Source: Streptomyces smaragdinus (lineage in GTDB: Bacteria > Actinomycetota > Actinomycetes > Streptomycetales > Streptomycetaceae). From it: a stretch of 64,000 nt of DNA. Positions 52,991-60,917 of this stretch are shown one piece after another. Numbering within the stretch: the stretch's first letter is position 1; each line of letters starts with the position of its first letter. The stretch spans positions 310,001 through 374,000 of the forward strand of contig NZ_WEGJ01000001.1 in assembly GCF_009604385.1 (NCBI RefSeq). Reading direction: 5' to 3'. Under the pieces are notes generated by a model. It saw nothing but the letters and a program-made list of their open reading frames with translations, was not told where the DNA came from and made no database searches. Position numbers and translations under genes: made by a program.

Positions 52991-53455
52991 GTGAGCGACG
53001 AGGAGGCGCTGGGCCGTTTGTCCCGGCTGACGCCCACTGAGAGAGCAGTCGTGGCCACCTTGGCTCTGTCGAGGCTGGACAAGTTCCCCAGAGGGGCGCG
53101 GTTCTCGGCGGCGTTTCCTGGCATTGAAGAGCATTTCACGCAGTCTGTCACGACTAGCATTTCCCTGGTGAAAGGAGAAGAGGTAGAGGAATGGATTCTT
53201 ACCTATCTGCGCAATCGACATAGAGTGTTGACATTCGAGGACGATGAACCCATGGAAGAGCCAGACGGACCTGCAGCATGGCTATTCGATGCGGTAGATA
53301 TCGCAGACTATGTCATCGCCGCCTGGCATGGCTTGGAAGAGAACCTCGAGTGGTGTGGCGAGGCCTTGAGTGCGCTTGATTCCTTCGCGGGCATGCTGGA
53401 TGACATGCCCCCCACTCTCCGTGACGGATATTTCGCAAGCCTCTCGGAGCGATAG
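52991..53455 (+). CDS. Immunity-like hypothetical protein, 154 aa
   Basis: GTG 52991 has GGGAG nine bases upstream. The product is small, soluble and acidic (SRLTPTERAVVATLALSRLD, AAWHGLEENLEWCGEALSAL). The second half of the gene is lower in GC than the flanks and uses codons such as ATT, ATA and TAT rare in this window. That suggests recent acquisition. Size, acidity and the neighbouring SUKH gene fit an immunity protein, but no family is recognised. Confidence 0.65.
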   Translation: MSDEEALGRLSRLTPTERAVVATLALSRLDKFPRGARFSAAFPGIEEHFTQSVTTSISLVKGEEVEEWILTYLRNRHRVLTFEDDEPMEEPDGPAAWLFDAVDIADYVIAAWHGLEENLEWCGEALSALDSFAGMLDDMPPTLRDGYFASLSER

Positions 53456-53673
53456 ATTGAAAGGCAATTACACGATGCTCGGGTTGTTCGATCCATGGCA
53501 TCGGGTGGAGAAACTAGACCGTCACTGGTTGCCTTGCTCTACGCTGAATCAGAGCCTCTTAGGCTGGCGTATCGTGATGCAGTCATCAGCCTCCATTAAA
53601 GCCTGGTCAGACCAGGCTCTGATAGTTGCGAAAGGGATGGCGAAGCCCGGATGGGCTACAGCTTGTGCAGGTC

Positions 53674-53798
53674 TCAGCCGATGACGATACGGGGATGGGC
53701 GCCGGGCTGGATCCAGCCCATGATCTGGTTCATGGTGGCGCGGGGGACGGAGACGCAGCCGGCGGTGGCGCCGGAGCCGGTGATGTGGAGATGAATTA
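53674..53798 (-). pseudogene. L,D-transpeptidase (YkuD) C-terminal fragment 1
   Basis: The minus strand reads HLHITGSGATAGCVSVPRAT, then MGWIQPGAHPRIVIG and a stop. This is the catalytic end of a YkuD L,D-transpeptidase with the Cys nucleophile (GCVSVPR). The N-terminal two thirds are absent: homology stops exactly where the low-GC sequence begins. A second fragment of the same region is at 55333-55437. Confidence 0.7.
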
Positions 53799-53799
53799 A

Positions 53800-54312
53800 T
53801 TGGGTTTTTGGGGATCCGTTGTTGTGTTGAGATCAAGCGAGCCAATAAGTAGTTTGCTTGATTTTGTAGATTCGGCTTTCGTGACGCCTTTCGCGGTTTC
53901 CGCTTCTTCGGCATGGGGGGCGTGGACCGTCAAGCGTGAAGATCCGATTAGCGATGAAGAGTTGGCAGTACTTTCCTCGCGGGCCGCGGCGCCAGTTCTT
54001 ACTGGGTACATCATGGATAGCGACTGCGCTGTTATTGAGGGATTGGGAAGTGAGTCCGGATTCTGGAGGACTTGCTTGGGGCGTGATGCAATGTCTGCCT
54101 ACATGGAGGAGAGTGAAACGGATGTCGATTCTTGGTTCCTGAGTCCTTCAGAGTCCGTCCAGGTCTCACGGACTTGGGCTGGCGAAGCGGGTCTTCGGGC
54201 GTCGGCTGAGAAACTTTCCGAGGTCTTTCAAGTGCAACCCGACCCCTTTGTCGAGGAAGTGTTTACCGATCTTATTGCGGCTCTTGGAGTTCCGAATCTT
54301 CGAAGCCAGTAG
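53800..54312 (+). CDS. Hypothetical protein from a low-GC patch, possible immunity protein
   Basis: A 170-residue product (GFWGSVVVLRSSEPISSLLD near the start; ESVQVSRTWAGEAGLRASAE later). No family is recognised, though the MGFWG..VV.RS start is seen in small proteins of toxin loci. The only possible start, TTG 53800, sits right at the junction with the L,D-transpeptidase fragment, with GGAG nine bases upstream. The native start may have been lost. GC is clearly lower than average. Confidence 0.55.
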   Translation: MGFWGSVVVLRSSEPISSLLDFVDSAFVTPFAVSASSAWGAWTVKREDPISDEELAVLSSRAAAPVLTGYIMDSDCAVIEGLGSESGFWRTCLGRDAMSAYMEESETDVDSWFLSPSESVQVSRTWAGEAGLRASAEKLSEVFQVQPDPFVEEVFTDLIAALGVPNLRSQ

Positions 54313-54337
54313 CCCTCACTAAGTCCTCCCAAGGGGA

Positions 54338-54583
54338 ATGGTTGGCGGCACCGATATCCGCCAAGGCGTAATCGACCTGAAGCGGTACATCGAGAACGAA
54401 CAGAGGGCTCAGGATGCGCCAGGTGGGCGGCGGCAGGAGGTGTTTGTGGAATTCCCCATCCCCGAGCCGCGATTATCGGCTACGCGCTTGGCGGTACGGG
54501 TGAAAATTACCGAAACTTGGTCCCAATGTTCGAGCGGTGATGGATTCACGAGTCGAAAGGAAGGCACAGTTGGCGCTGAATAA
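54338..54583 (+). CDS. Putative remnant of a polymorphic-toxin C-terminal domain
   Basis: An 81-codon ORF reads DIRQGVIDLKRYIENEQRAQ, APGGRRQEVFVEFP and LSATRLAVRVKITETW. It looks like the C-terminal piece of a secreted toxin or effector domain rather than a whole protein. ATG 54338 follows AAGGGGA, so translation is possible. It lies between two immunity-like genes. No confident family; a relic seems more likely than a functional gene. Confidence 0.4.
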   Translation: MVGGTDIRQGVIDLKRYIENEQRAQDAPGGRRQEVFVEFPIPEPRLSATRLAVRVKITETWSQCSSGDGFTSRKEGTVGAE

Positions 54584-54590
54584 GAGTACG

Positions 54591-54707
54591 ATGGCCCAGA
54601 TATTCATCAAGCCGCTCTACGGAAACGCGCGATCTGGTGCTCCGGATACGATCCAGATGGATATCATGTTTTACGGACCTCCCCAGACGCTGCCGGAGCA
54701 ATGCTAA
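54591..54707 (+). CDS. Short ORF, possible effector-tail remnant
   Basis: A 38-residue ORF reads QIFIKPLYGNARSGAPDTIQ, then DIMFYGPPQTLPEQC and stop. It follows the previous ORF after seven bases and resembles a C-terminal tail. It may be a second fragment of the same or another toxin domain. A GTACG sequence before ATG is not a good ribosome site. Confidence 0.3.
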   Translation: MAQIFIKPLYGNARSGAPDTIQMDIMFYGPPQTLPEQC

Positions 54708-54765
54708 TGCACCGTAGTCAACACCGAGAGTGGAGCTGGCGCGAAGTGCTAGGGGGTAACCTGGA

Positions 54766-55275
54766 ATGGCGGCACTAAGACAAATCGAGGAACTACTCGG
54801 TGAGCCACTGTGTAACTGGACCGACCCGAGCCCATGGCTGCGATTGGAGGGTCAACTTGGGTTGACCTTTCCGGGGGATTTCCGGGAGCTCAGCGATGCA
54901 TATGGGGCAATCACAATCAATGAGCACCTGTATCTGCTGCATCCATCCGGAAATTCCGAAGGGAGTCTGGGAGAGAAAATCGAAGGAGACATCGCCCTGT
55001 GGAAAGACCTCGACGAGGAGGATCTCCCCACTGTGGGCACTGCGCCCGGAGAACTTCTTCCGATATCTGGGGCAATAACCGGAGAGTCGGTCTTTCTCCA
55101 TGTGCCGGTAAGCAGTTCGGAGCGTTGGAGGGTCGGCGTCTACCAGTCGGATTGTGCAGAGTACGTTGAGTACGACATGACTTTCACCGACTGGCTACTC
55201 GCCTATCTTCGGGGCGAGGACGTGACTGTCTGTCGCGACATGAGGCCGGCCTTGCCGTTCTATACACGTCGGTAA
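54766..55275 (+). CDS. SMI1/KNR4 (SUKH) family immunity-like protein
   Basis: A 169-residue acidic protein. The SUKH pattern is WLRLEGQLGLTFPGDFRELS, DAYGAITINEHLYLLHPSGN and FTDWLLAYLRGED. SUKH proteins commonly neutralise nuclease toxins of polymorphic or contact-dependent systems. It directly follows two toxin-like fragments. GC content is lower than in the flanks. ATG 54766 gives the expected length. Confidence 0.8.
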   Translation: MAALRQIEELLGEPLCNWTDPSPWLRLEGQLGLTFPGDFRELSDAYGAITINEHLYLLHPSGNSEGSLGEKIEGDIALWKDLDEEDLPTVGTAPGELLPISGAITGESVFLHVPVSSSERWRVGVYQSDCAEYVEYDMTFTDWLLAYLRGEDVTVCRDMRPALPFYTRR

Positions 55276-55332
55276 CAGTTGGAAGCTGCGTTCTGCCATG
55301 TGCGGTTTTTCCGATGTATGGCAGCCCCACTT

Positions 55333-55437
55333 TCACGAGGGGATCTCGTAGTCGACGCAGCCGGCGGTGGCGCCGGTGCCGTTGATGTGGAGGAAGATTC
55401 CGGCGCCGCGGCCGGGAAGACGGCGGGCCAGCGGTTG
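55333..55437 (-). pseudogene. L,D-transpeptidase (YkuD) fragment 2
   Basis: The minus strand reads GAGIFLHINGTGATAGCV, the active-site segment of a YkuD protein, then breaks off as DYEIPS and stop. It partly duplicates fragment 1 (both hold the GATAGCV motif), so the two come from different copies or from a duplication. They bracket the low-GC toxin/immunity patch in the same orientation. Confidence 0.65.
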
Positions 55438-55590
55438 CGGTCGCTTTCGGAAATTTTGCGACCGCACCCCACGAAGTTGATTGAAAGCATGTTAAATTTC
55501 TTTCATCGGAATTTCTTCGACAATTCTTTCGATATAAATTCCGCAATCATGGAACCCGTTATTAAAGCGTATTAAGGAGTCAAGGATCCA

Positions 55591-56034
55591 ATGAAAAGAA
55601 TGCAGGTCGCCATCCTTCCGGCGGCGCTCACGTCGGCCATTCTGTTCTTCAGCTACTTACTTTTCAGTCAATGCTCGCCTCTTATGGGTGCAGATAGAGA
55701 CGATGCGGTAGGGGTTTGGCGAAATGAAATGGGTGGCGAATTAGAATTTGACGAAGATGGGACATTCTTCGCAAGGGGTGTAACCTTAAGTGGTGAGATA
55801 TGTCAATCGAAACGGGCCGCCGGCAGCAAACTCGAGCTAACGTCAGGCGCGGGCTCCTGGAAAATGGATCAACCGCGGGACGAAAATCCAGGAATACTGA
55901 TTACGTTTAAGCCGGAAGGCACCTCTTCTGAAAGCTGCAAAATTTGGGCACTATTCGCCGGAGAAGGAAATCGATCGGAGATATATCTTCGCCATGAAGA
56001 TGGCGAAGGAATTCGCTATCATCGAGTGAACTGA
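55591..56034 (+). CDS. Membrane-anchored or secreted hypothetical protein, low GC
   Basis: A 147-residue protein with one N-terminal hydrophobic segment (ILPAALTSAILFFSYLLFSQ) followed by Cys; the site is not a canonical lipobox. The rest is a soluble domain with two further cysteines (SGEICQSK; SESCKIW) and a GVWRNEMGGELEFDEDGTFF start like small beta-barrel domains. Three TTA codons and low GC mark it as foreign and potentially bldA-dependent. It may belong to the toxin/immunity group upstream. Confidence 0.65.
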   Translation: MKRMQVAILPAALTSAILFFSYLLFSQCSPLMGADRDDAVGVWRNEMGGELEFDEDGTFFARGVTLSGEICQSKRAAGSKLELTSGAGSWKMDQPRDENPGILITFKPEGTSSESCKIWALFAGEGNRSEIYLRHEDGEGIRYHRVN

Positions 56035-56267
56035 CGGAGCGATAGGGATTGGGTTTCGGTGGATCCCTCTCCTGGTCCCGGTAGTTCGTTGAACTGGGGG
56101 TGGCGTTCGGTCGAAGTTCCCCCGTGATCTCACGGCTGATGCTGTGGATGACGGTGGCCGCGCGTCCGGCGGTGGAGTTCTGGTAGGCGATCTGTGCGTT
56201 GGGTGATGTCGTCGTCGGTACCACCGTTCGTCTGATCCTCAACTTCAAGACTACCGGGAGCAAAAAA

Positions 56268-57405
56268 TCATTCATCCGTTGCGAGCGCCTGAGCGAGGTT
56301 GGCGGCGAGTCCGTAGCTGGGGCTGTCGTCGAGGAGTTCTTTGCGGCGGTTGTAGCGCTGGGTGGTGCGGGTGTCCTGGTGGTCGGCCCAGGACTGGATT
56401 TTGTCGATGCGGGCGCCGGGGCGGGCGAGGGCGTGGGTGATGGCGTTGTGCTTCATAACGTGGGGGTGGATGGAGGTGGCCTGCGGGAGTCCGACTCTTT
56501 TTTGCGAGGGAGCGGATTAGTCGCCAGACGGCCGGTTCGTCGAGGGGCTTTCCGGAGGCGGTGCAGAAGAGGTGGCCCGAGGTGCGGCCGTTGAGATGGG
56601 TCATCAGGGCGTCGTATACGTACAGGGGGACGGGCTTCTTCTTCCGTGACCCGCCCTTCAGCCGTACGTCCAGGGTGTGGTGGCCGCGGTCGTAGCCGAG
56701 GTCCTCGACCCGGGCGGCGAGCAGGGAGTCCACGCGCAGGCAGAGTCCGTACAGCAGGAGCATCAACGCACACGCCCGCGGGCGGTACTTGGCCGGCAAA
56801 GGGGTGTCGCGGGCGGTGGTCAGCAGGAGCGCGGTCTGCTGTTCGGTCAGGCCCTCGGTGGCCGAGTAGTCCGGGTCGATGACCGGGCGCAGCACCGCGG
56901 CGAACGGGTTCTTCGCTACCGGCAGGCCGTCGAGGCGGAGTGTGTTGTCGTAGAACGAGCTTGCCGCGGAAAGGACGTTGACCCGGGAGGCGTCTGAGAG
57001 CGGTGGGCCGGCCGCGGCCAACTCGTCCTTCGCGCCGCCCTTGACGCGGATGAGGGTGGGGGCGGTCTCGAGGTACAGGCGGAAGGTGTCCGCGAGCATG
57101 AACGTCACTGCGAACGGATGGACGCCGTGTTCGCGGATGTATACCTCGAAGACGGTGAAGCCGCGCGCGTAGGTCTTCTGTGTGTTCGCCGAGCGCTGCC
57201 GGGCGATCCAGGACGCCGCCACGGTGGGCAGCGCGTCGCCCTCGCCGTAGATCGCGATGAGTTTGTCGTACAACCGGCGGGCGTGCAGCGGCCAGTGCTG
57301 CCGCGGATCGGCACTCGGGAGCGCGAGTTCGCTTCCCGTAGCGCTGTCAAGGACCACGCCCGGTGTGTCGTCCGGTTCGGGAGTGGAATCTTCCCGCTCA
57401 CTCAC
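56268..57405 (-). CDS. Tyrosine recombinase/integrase with a homopolymer frameshift
   Basis: The N-terminal part includes the core-binding domain (QRSANTQKTYARGFTVFEVY). The catalytic domain has the first Arg in LLYGLCLRVDSLL and Lys in RLKGGSRKKK. The frame is lost at T6 56498-56503 (A6 on the coding strand). Removing one A yields GLPQATSIHPHVMKHNAITH and DHQDTRTTQRYNRRKEL, with Tyr as nucleophile. The usual HxxR is HVMK, so Arg is replaced by Lys. The start is uncertain: GTG 57405 or ATG 57498. It is probably the integrase of the following island; its function depends on the frameshift being real. Confidence 0.75.
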
Positions 57406-57450
57406 AGGCACAGGATAACCGTAAAAGTTCGTGGGTGCTCTGGTCGAGAA

Positions 57451-57472
57451 GTTGCTCCCAACGGGGAGCAAC
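57451..57472. promoter_or_regulatory. Inverted repeat upstream of the integrase
   Basis: GTTGCTCCC and GGGAGCAAC flank AACG, within the 5' region of the integrase gene. It could be a recombinase or regulator binding site, or part of an attachment site. If ATG 57498 is the real start, the repeat lies inside the gene. Confidence 0.45.
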
Positions 57473-58003
57473 AACGCTCCCGGAGATGAGTGGATCATCG
57501 GATAGATCCGATTCCCGCGGGATGTCGGTTCGGCCGCGCCACCTCCGGCTCCCGTCCTCGGTCTGTCGGCCGAGGGTTCGGCCGGCCAACGCGACGGCGG
57601 GGTTCGGAGTGCCGACGGGCGGTCGGTCGGACCCTGACTCCCGGGGCTGGCCCGGGAGTTCGGCGATCCGCGTGTAGAGGTCGTCGGTCGTGGCCCGGGC
57701 GACGGCCTTCTGGGTGCCGAGTGCTTCGAGCAGGGGCTGGGCATTCGGAGGGGTGCAGCCTCCGGCCGGGCTCGTCTGCGGCATAGATGGTGCGGGGGGT
57801 GGGTCGAAATTCGGCCATATTCGAGCTTTGCATTGGCTGCTTAAATCGTCCAAAAAGCGGCAGCAAGTTAAATGGGTATTGTCACAGGAAATCCTTCTTT
57901 CGGGTCGTTCTGCCTCGTCAGTCTTCTGCTCTCCGCGGGGAATGTGCACCATGAAAGTAGAAGGTCCGGGGATGGCCCGGACCGGACAGAGACGAAGAAG
58001 AAG
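57473..58003. other. Region with a possible recombinase-associated gene fragment
   Basis: The minus strand at about 57650-57790 reads PSMPQTSPAGGC, then PPNAQPLLEALGTQKAVARA and TTDDLYTRIAELPG. This resembles the start of small proteins that accompany actinobacterial integrases, but similarity ends at a hairpin (ACTCCCGGG/CCCGGGAGT at 57637-57659). No intact gene is present. The promoter of the lectin-like gene should lie at 57830-58000. Confidence 0.35.
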
Positions 58004-58525
58004 GTGGCATCCCCGTTGTTCAAGAAATTGCCGATGGCGGCGGCATCGTGCCTGGTGGCGCTGACAGCATGGCAGGCGCCGAACGCTGTGGCGCAGCCGG
58101 AACCCTCCACGTGGAGTGGTGAGTTCAAGATCCGAAACGAATCCACCAATCAGTATCTGATCCCGGTTGGACACGGACTCTCCCACACTGACAACGTGCG
58201 TGTCTGGGCGTTTGTCAAGGCAGCCAAGGGGAGTGATTGGCAGTGGGAGAGGCTGTCAAGGGACACGGTCCGTATTCGCAACGCCGATAGCCGAATGTGC
58301 CTGAGGGCCGGCGTACACGGGAAGACGCCCACGGTGGTCCAGTGGACGTGTTCGCGGGACGACACAACGCAGCAATGGGAGCTTCGGGACAGCAGGGACG
58401 GAACTCAGATCGTGAACGTTGCGACGCGGCAGGCCATTGAGCCGTACAGGCCAACGGGGACCAGGTATGCCGTGCTGAACAACCCCAGCCGGGACTCTAC
58501 CCAGCGATGGGAATTCCGCTTCTGA
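58004..58525 (+). CDS. Secreted ricin-type beta-trefoil lectin-like protein
   Basis: A 173-residue protein with a signal peptide (LFKKLPMAAASCLVALTAW, cleavage near AVAQ). Its single domain carries beta-trefoil hallmarks: RIRNADSRMCLRAG, VVQWTCSRDDTTQQWELRD and SRDSTQRWEFRF (QxW-like motifs). It probably binds carbohydrate outside the cell. GTG 58004 or ATG 58034 could be the start; the open frame upstream to 57872 encodes no signal-like N-terminus. No catalytic domain is attached. Confidence 0.75.
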   Translation: MASPLFKKLPMAAASCLVALTAWQAPNAVAQPEPSTWSGEFKIRNESTNQYLIPVGHGLSHTDNVRVWAFVKAAKGSDWQWERLSRDTVRIRNADSRMCLRAGVHGKTPTVVQWTCSRDDTTQQWELRDSRDGTQIVNVATRQAIEPYRPTGTRYAVLNNPSRDSTQRWEFRF

Positions 58526-58540
58526 TCGAAGCGGCTGCCC

Positions 58541-58574
58541 GCCCTCGGCTCCGCCTCCCTGGAGGGCCGAGGGC
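58541..58574 (+). terminator. Hairpin after the lectin-like gene
   Basis: GCCCTCGGC pairs with GCCGAGGGC over a 16-base loop and is followed by GTTTCT. It lies 15 bp after the stop codon. Confidence 0.6.
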
Positions 58575-58780
58575 GTTTCTGCTCGGCACGTCCGTCCTGG
58601 GCCGGAGTGGGCTGGGCGGCGTATCCACGCAGGTCAGCGCTGAGCAGGAGCTCTGAGGGACGACGGCGGTGCCGATCTCCCCGGCCGCGTACGACAGCGA
58701 CCAACCGTGTTGTACGGGCCAGCCCGTACTTCCGCTATGGGCCGCCCCGCAAAGGACCTTCACGCGTCCGCAGCGACCTG

Positions 58781-59257
58781 TCACATGACCGCCCGGGCCG
58801 CGTCGAGAAACGCCAGCCGGTTGTCCTCCAGGTAGTCCCGCACGCTCTCGCCGTCAGGCAGCCCTTCCCACACGGTCCGGTTGAGGTCGAGGAAGTACGC
58901 GCGCGCGGCGTCATGGACGGGCAGGGGGAACTGGACGCGGATGAGCCGCTCCGCGACCCACAACCTGTTCATCACGTCCTGGGCCGTGGGCAACCAGGGG
59001 TGGGTGTCGTCGAACTCGGCCGGCCGGCTGAACGCGGCGCGTTCGGCCTCGGCCCCGACCTCGATGAACCGCTCCAGCAGCGCGAGCCGCTCCGCGCGCC
59101 GGCTCTCCGAGAGTGCGATCTGCTGCCGGTGCTGTTCGGCACGTTCCGCGGACTGCTGAGTCCTGTGCTGGACGAGGTAGGACAGCATGCCGCCGAGGAC
59201 AACGCCGCCCACGGATATGAGAGACACCCAGACCTGACCGGACACAGCGGTTAGCAT
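58781..59257 (-). CDS. Single-pass membrane protein with coiled-coil region
   Basis: A 158-residue protein with an N-terminal transmembrane segment (VWVSLISVGGVVLGGMLSYL). A basic, heptad-like helical stretch (QQSAERAEQHRQQIALSESR) and an acidic helical C-terminus follow. The family is not recognised, although similar proteins occur widely in streptomycetes. ATG 59257 is taken as start because the hydrophobic segment follows at once; the frame remains open to 59575 without coding character. Confidence 0.7.
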   Translation of the reverse strand: MLTAVSGQVWVSLISVGGVVLGGMLSYLVQHRTQQSAERAEQHRQQIALSESRRAERLALLERFIEVGAEAERAAFSRPAEFDDTHPWLPTAQDVMNRLWVAERLIRVQFPLPVHDAARAYFLDLNRTVWEGLPDGESVRDYLEDNRLAFLDAARAVM

Positions 59258-59292
59258 CCCATGCTGTCGATCTTGAGGACCAGAGTTGCGGT

Positions 59293-59811
59293 TCAATAGC
59301 TCAGGTACTTGACCATGGCGTCGCCGGCTTTCGCCGCGGTCCCGTAGAAGGCCCTGAGGCGGTGCAGGTCGTCGATCACCGACCGGGCCCACTCGTCGTC
59401 CCATTCCGTGGAGAACCCCAGCTCGCTCACGACCTCGGCAACGCGCCTCGGGTCGGCGAGACTCCAGGGTTCGTACGGTGCTTCGCTCAGGGCCTCGGCT
59501 ACGGCGGCAACCGATTCCGGCGTGAGCACCGTGACGACGGTGTACTCCTTGACCTCCCCGTCGGGGCTGGTCCACAGGTCCCTGCGCGGCTCACCGCCGT
59601 AGACCGCGAGCTCCGCCGCCGACTGGTCGGCGCAGGCTGCGCCAAGCACACGATCCAGCACGGAGCAATGGAACGTCACGCCCATGACGAGGCCGGCATC
59701 CCACACGTCCTGCTGCTCCTGCCAGTAAGGGACGAGTGCCAGCAGCTCCTGCGGGGACAGCGACGAGATCGTGTCGGCCGAAGTGCGCCGCCAGAAGAAG
59801 GACACGCTCAC
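59293..59811 (-). CDS. DUF1877-like protein
   Basis: A 172-residue soluble protein. GTG 59811 has GGAGTGAGAAC upstream. VLTPESVAAVAEALSEAPYE and the C-terminal HRLRAFYGTAAKAGDAMVKY resemble YfbM/DUF1877 proteins, which have no established function but are common near predicted toxin-immunity genes. The N-terminal FFWRRTSADTISSLSPQELL is variable. It lies 35 bp upstream of the membrane-protein gene on the same strand. Confidence 0.7.
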   Translation of the reverse strand: MSVSFFWRRTSADTISSLSPQELLALVPYWQEQQDVWDAGLVMGVTFHCSVLDRVLGAACADQSAAELAVYGGEPRRDLWTSPDGEVKEYTVVTVLTPESVAAVAEALSEAPYEPWSLADPRRVAEVVSELGFSTEWDDEWARSVIDDLHRLRAFYGTAAKAGDAMVKYLSY

Positions 59812-60010
59812 GTTCTCACTCCGTTGGTTTGTCGACCGCAGCCGGACATCAGGACAGCGGCAGCGTAGAGCCGCCGACCGACAGCGCCCGGCGCGCCGAC
59901 TCTCCCGCGGCCCGTGAACGAACAGAAGTACGACAGGGAACCATCGGCACAGGTGACGCCCAGCCCCTCGGCCCGGTAGCGTCGAGGGCAGCGACACCCA
60001 GGAGGCCCCC

Positions 60011-60301
60011 GTGACCGCTCAACCCGACCGCGCCGGCGTTCCGTTCGTCCCGCCCATGCGGACCCTCGGCGAGCTTCGAGCCGCGCTGGGCACGTGGGGT
60101 TTTCCCGGTGACCTCGCGCAGTTCGAGGAGGAGCTGGCGGCCGCGGACCTCGACGACCTGGTCCGGGTACGGGAGATCACGCAGGCGTACCGGCATCGCG
60201 TGCTCGTACGGTACGACCCGCAGGCCATGGCCGCGCTCGCGCGCAGCACCGACGACGTCACCGCGGAGCTGCGCCGCAAGATGGCCGAGGCCGGGCGGTG
60301 A
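60011..60301 (+). CDS. Small protein, putative antitoxin-like partner
   Basis: A 96-residue protein starting at GTG 60011. It is helical and acidic, with TLGELRAALGTWGFPGDLAQ and DLVRVREITQAYRHRVLVRY. Its stop overlaps the GTG of the next gene by four bases, as in toxin-antitoxin operons. The next product ends like a RelE-type toxin, which suggests an antitoxin role, but no DNA-binding motif is clear. Function uncertain. Confidence 0.6.
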   Translation: MTAQPDRAGVPFVPPMRTLGELRAALGTWGFPGDLAQFEEELAAADLDDLVRVREITQAYRHRVLVRYDPQAMAALARSTDDVTAELRRKMAEAGR

Positions 60302-60564
60302 CCTTCGCGTTCTACAGCGACGCCGCCGAGAAGATCCGTACCGAGCTCACCGCGACGGAGCAGGCCGCCGTCGAGACGGTGCGCCGGTCGCTGGAGGAGG
60401 AACCGGAGCAGGGGCGGGGACTGCCGGACGCGGATCCGCACTCGGTGTCGTGCGTCGTCGAGCTGCTGCCGGAGCAGACCGGCGGGCGGGGGATCTCGGT
60501 GGCCTATCGGTACAGCAGGTACATGGACGCGGTCCTGGTGCTCTGGCTCATCGCCGGCCCCTGA
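60298..60564 (+). CDS. RelE-like toxin candidate
   Basis: An 88-residue protein: FAFYSDAAEKIRTELTATEQ at the start, VAYRYSRYMDAVLVLWLIAG at the end. The ending, two beta strands followed by VLWLIAGP, resembles RelE/ParE-like folds. It is translationally coupled to the preceding gene (GTGA). The expected Arg/Lys catalytic residues cannot be assigned with certainty, so ribosome-dependent mRNA cleavage is only a possibility. Confidence 0.55.
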   Translation: MTFAFYSDAAEKIRTELTATEQAAVETVRRSLEEEPEQGRGLPDADPHSVSCVVELLPEQTGGRGISVAYRYSRYMDAVLVLWLIAGP

Positions 60565-60565
60565 G

Positions 60566-60829
60566 GTGAGTGGCCATTACGAGTTGTTCCTGGCGGTGGA
60601 TCTGCCGCCGGACCTGCCCGAGCCGGTGCTCCTGGAGCTGAGGTGGCTGCTGGGGCAGGGTGACAGGCCGGCGGAGCTGATGTCGGCCGACTGGGAGTCA
60701 TGGGGCGATGCCTGGGAGGCTTTCGCCGGCGATCCGGAGACGCAGCGGTTCGACGGGATGGTCCGTCACGAGGATGGCTTCGACGTCGTCGATGTCCGTC
60801 CGGTCGGGCAGCCGATGCCATCGCGGTAG
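60566..60829 (+). CDS. Small hypothetical protein, 87 aa
   Basis: GTG 60566 lies one base after the previous stop. The product is acidic with many Trp residues (Y-ELFLAVDLPPDLPEPVLLEL; ESWGDAWEAFAGDPE). It forms the third gene of a tight operon with the putative antitoxin and toxin genes. The family is not recognised; a chaperone or second antitoxin is possible. Confidence 0.6.
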   Translation: MSGHYELFLAVDLPPDLPEPVLLELRWLLGQGDRPAELMSADWESWGDAWEAFAGDPETQRFDGMVRHEDGFDVVDVRPVGQPMPSR

Positions 60830-60917
60830 CCCGGCTCCAGGCACGACGCTTTGGCGGCCGCCGACGAGAGGGCTCATATCATCCATCAGGCCTTTCAGTC
60901 CGATGAGGGAGATCGCC

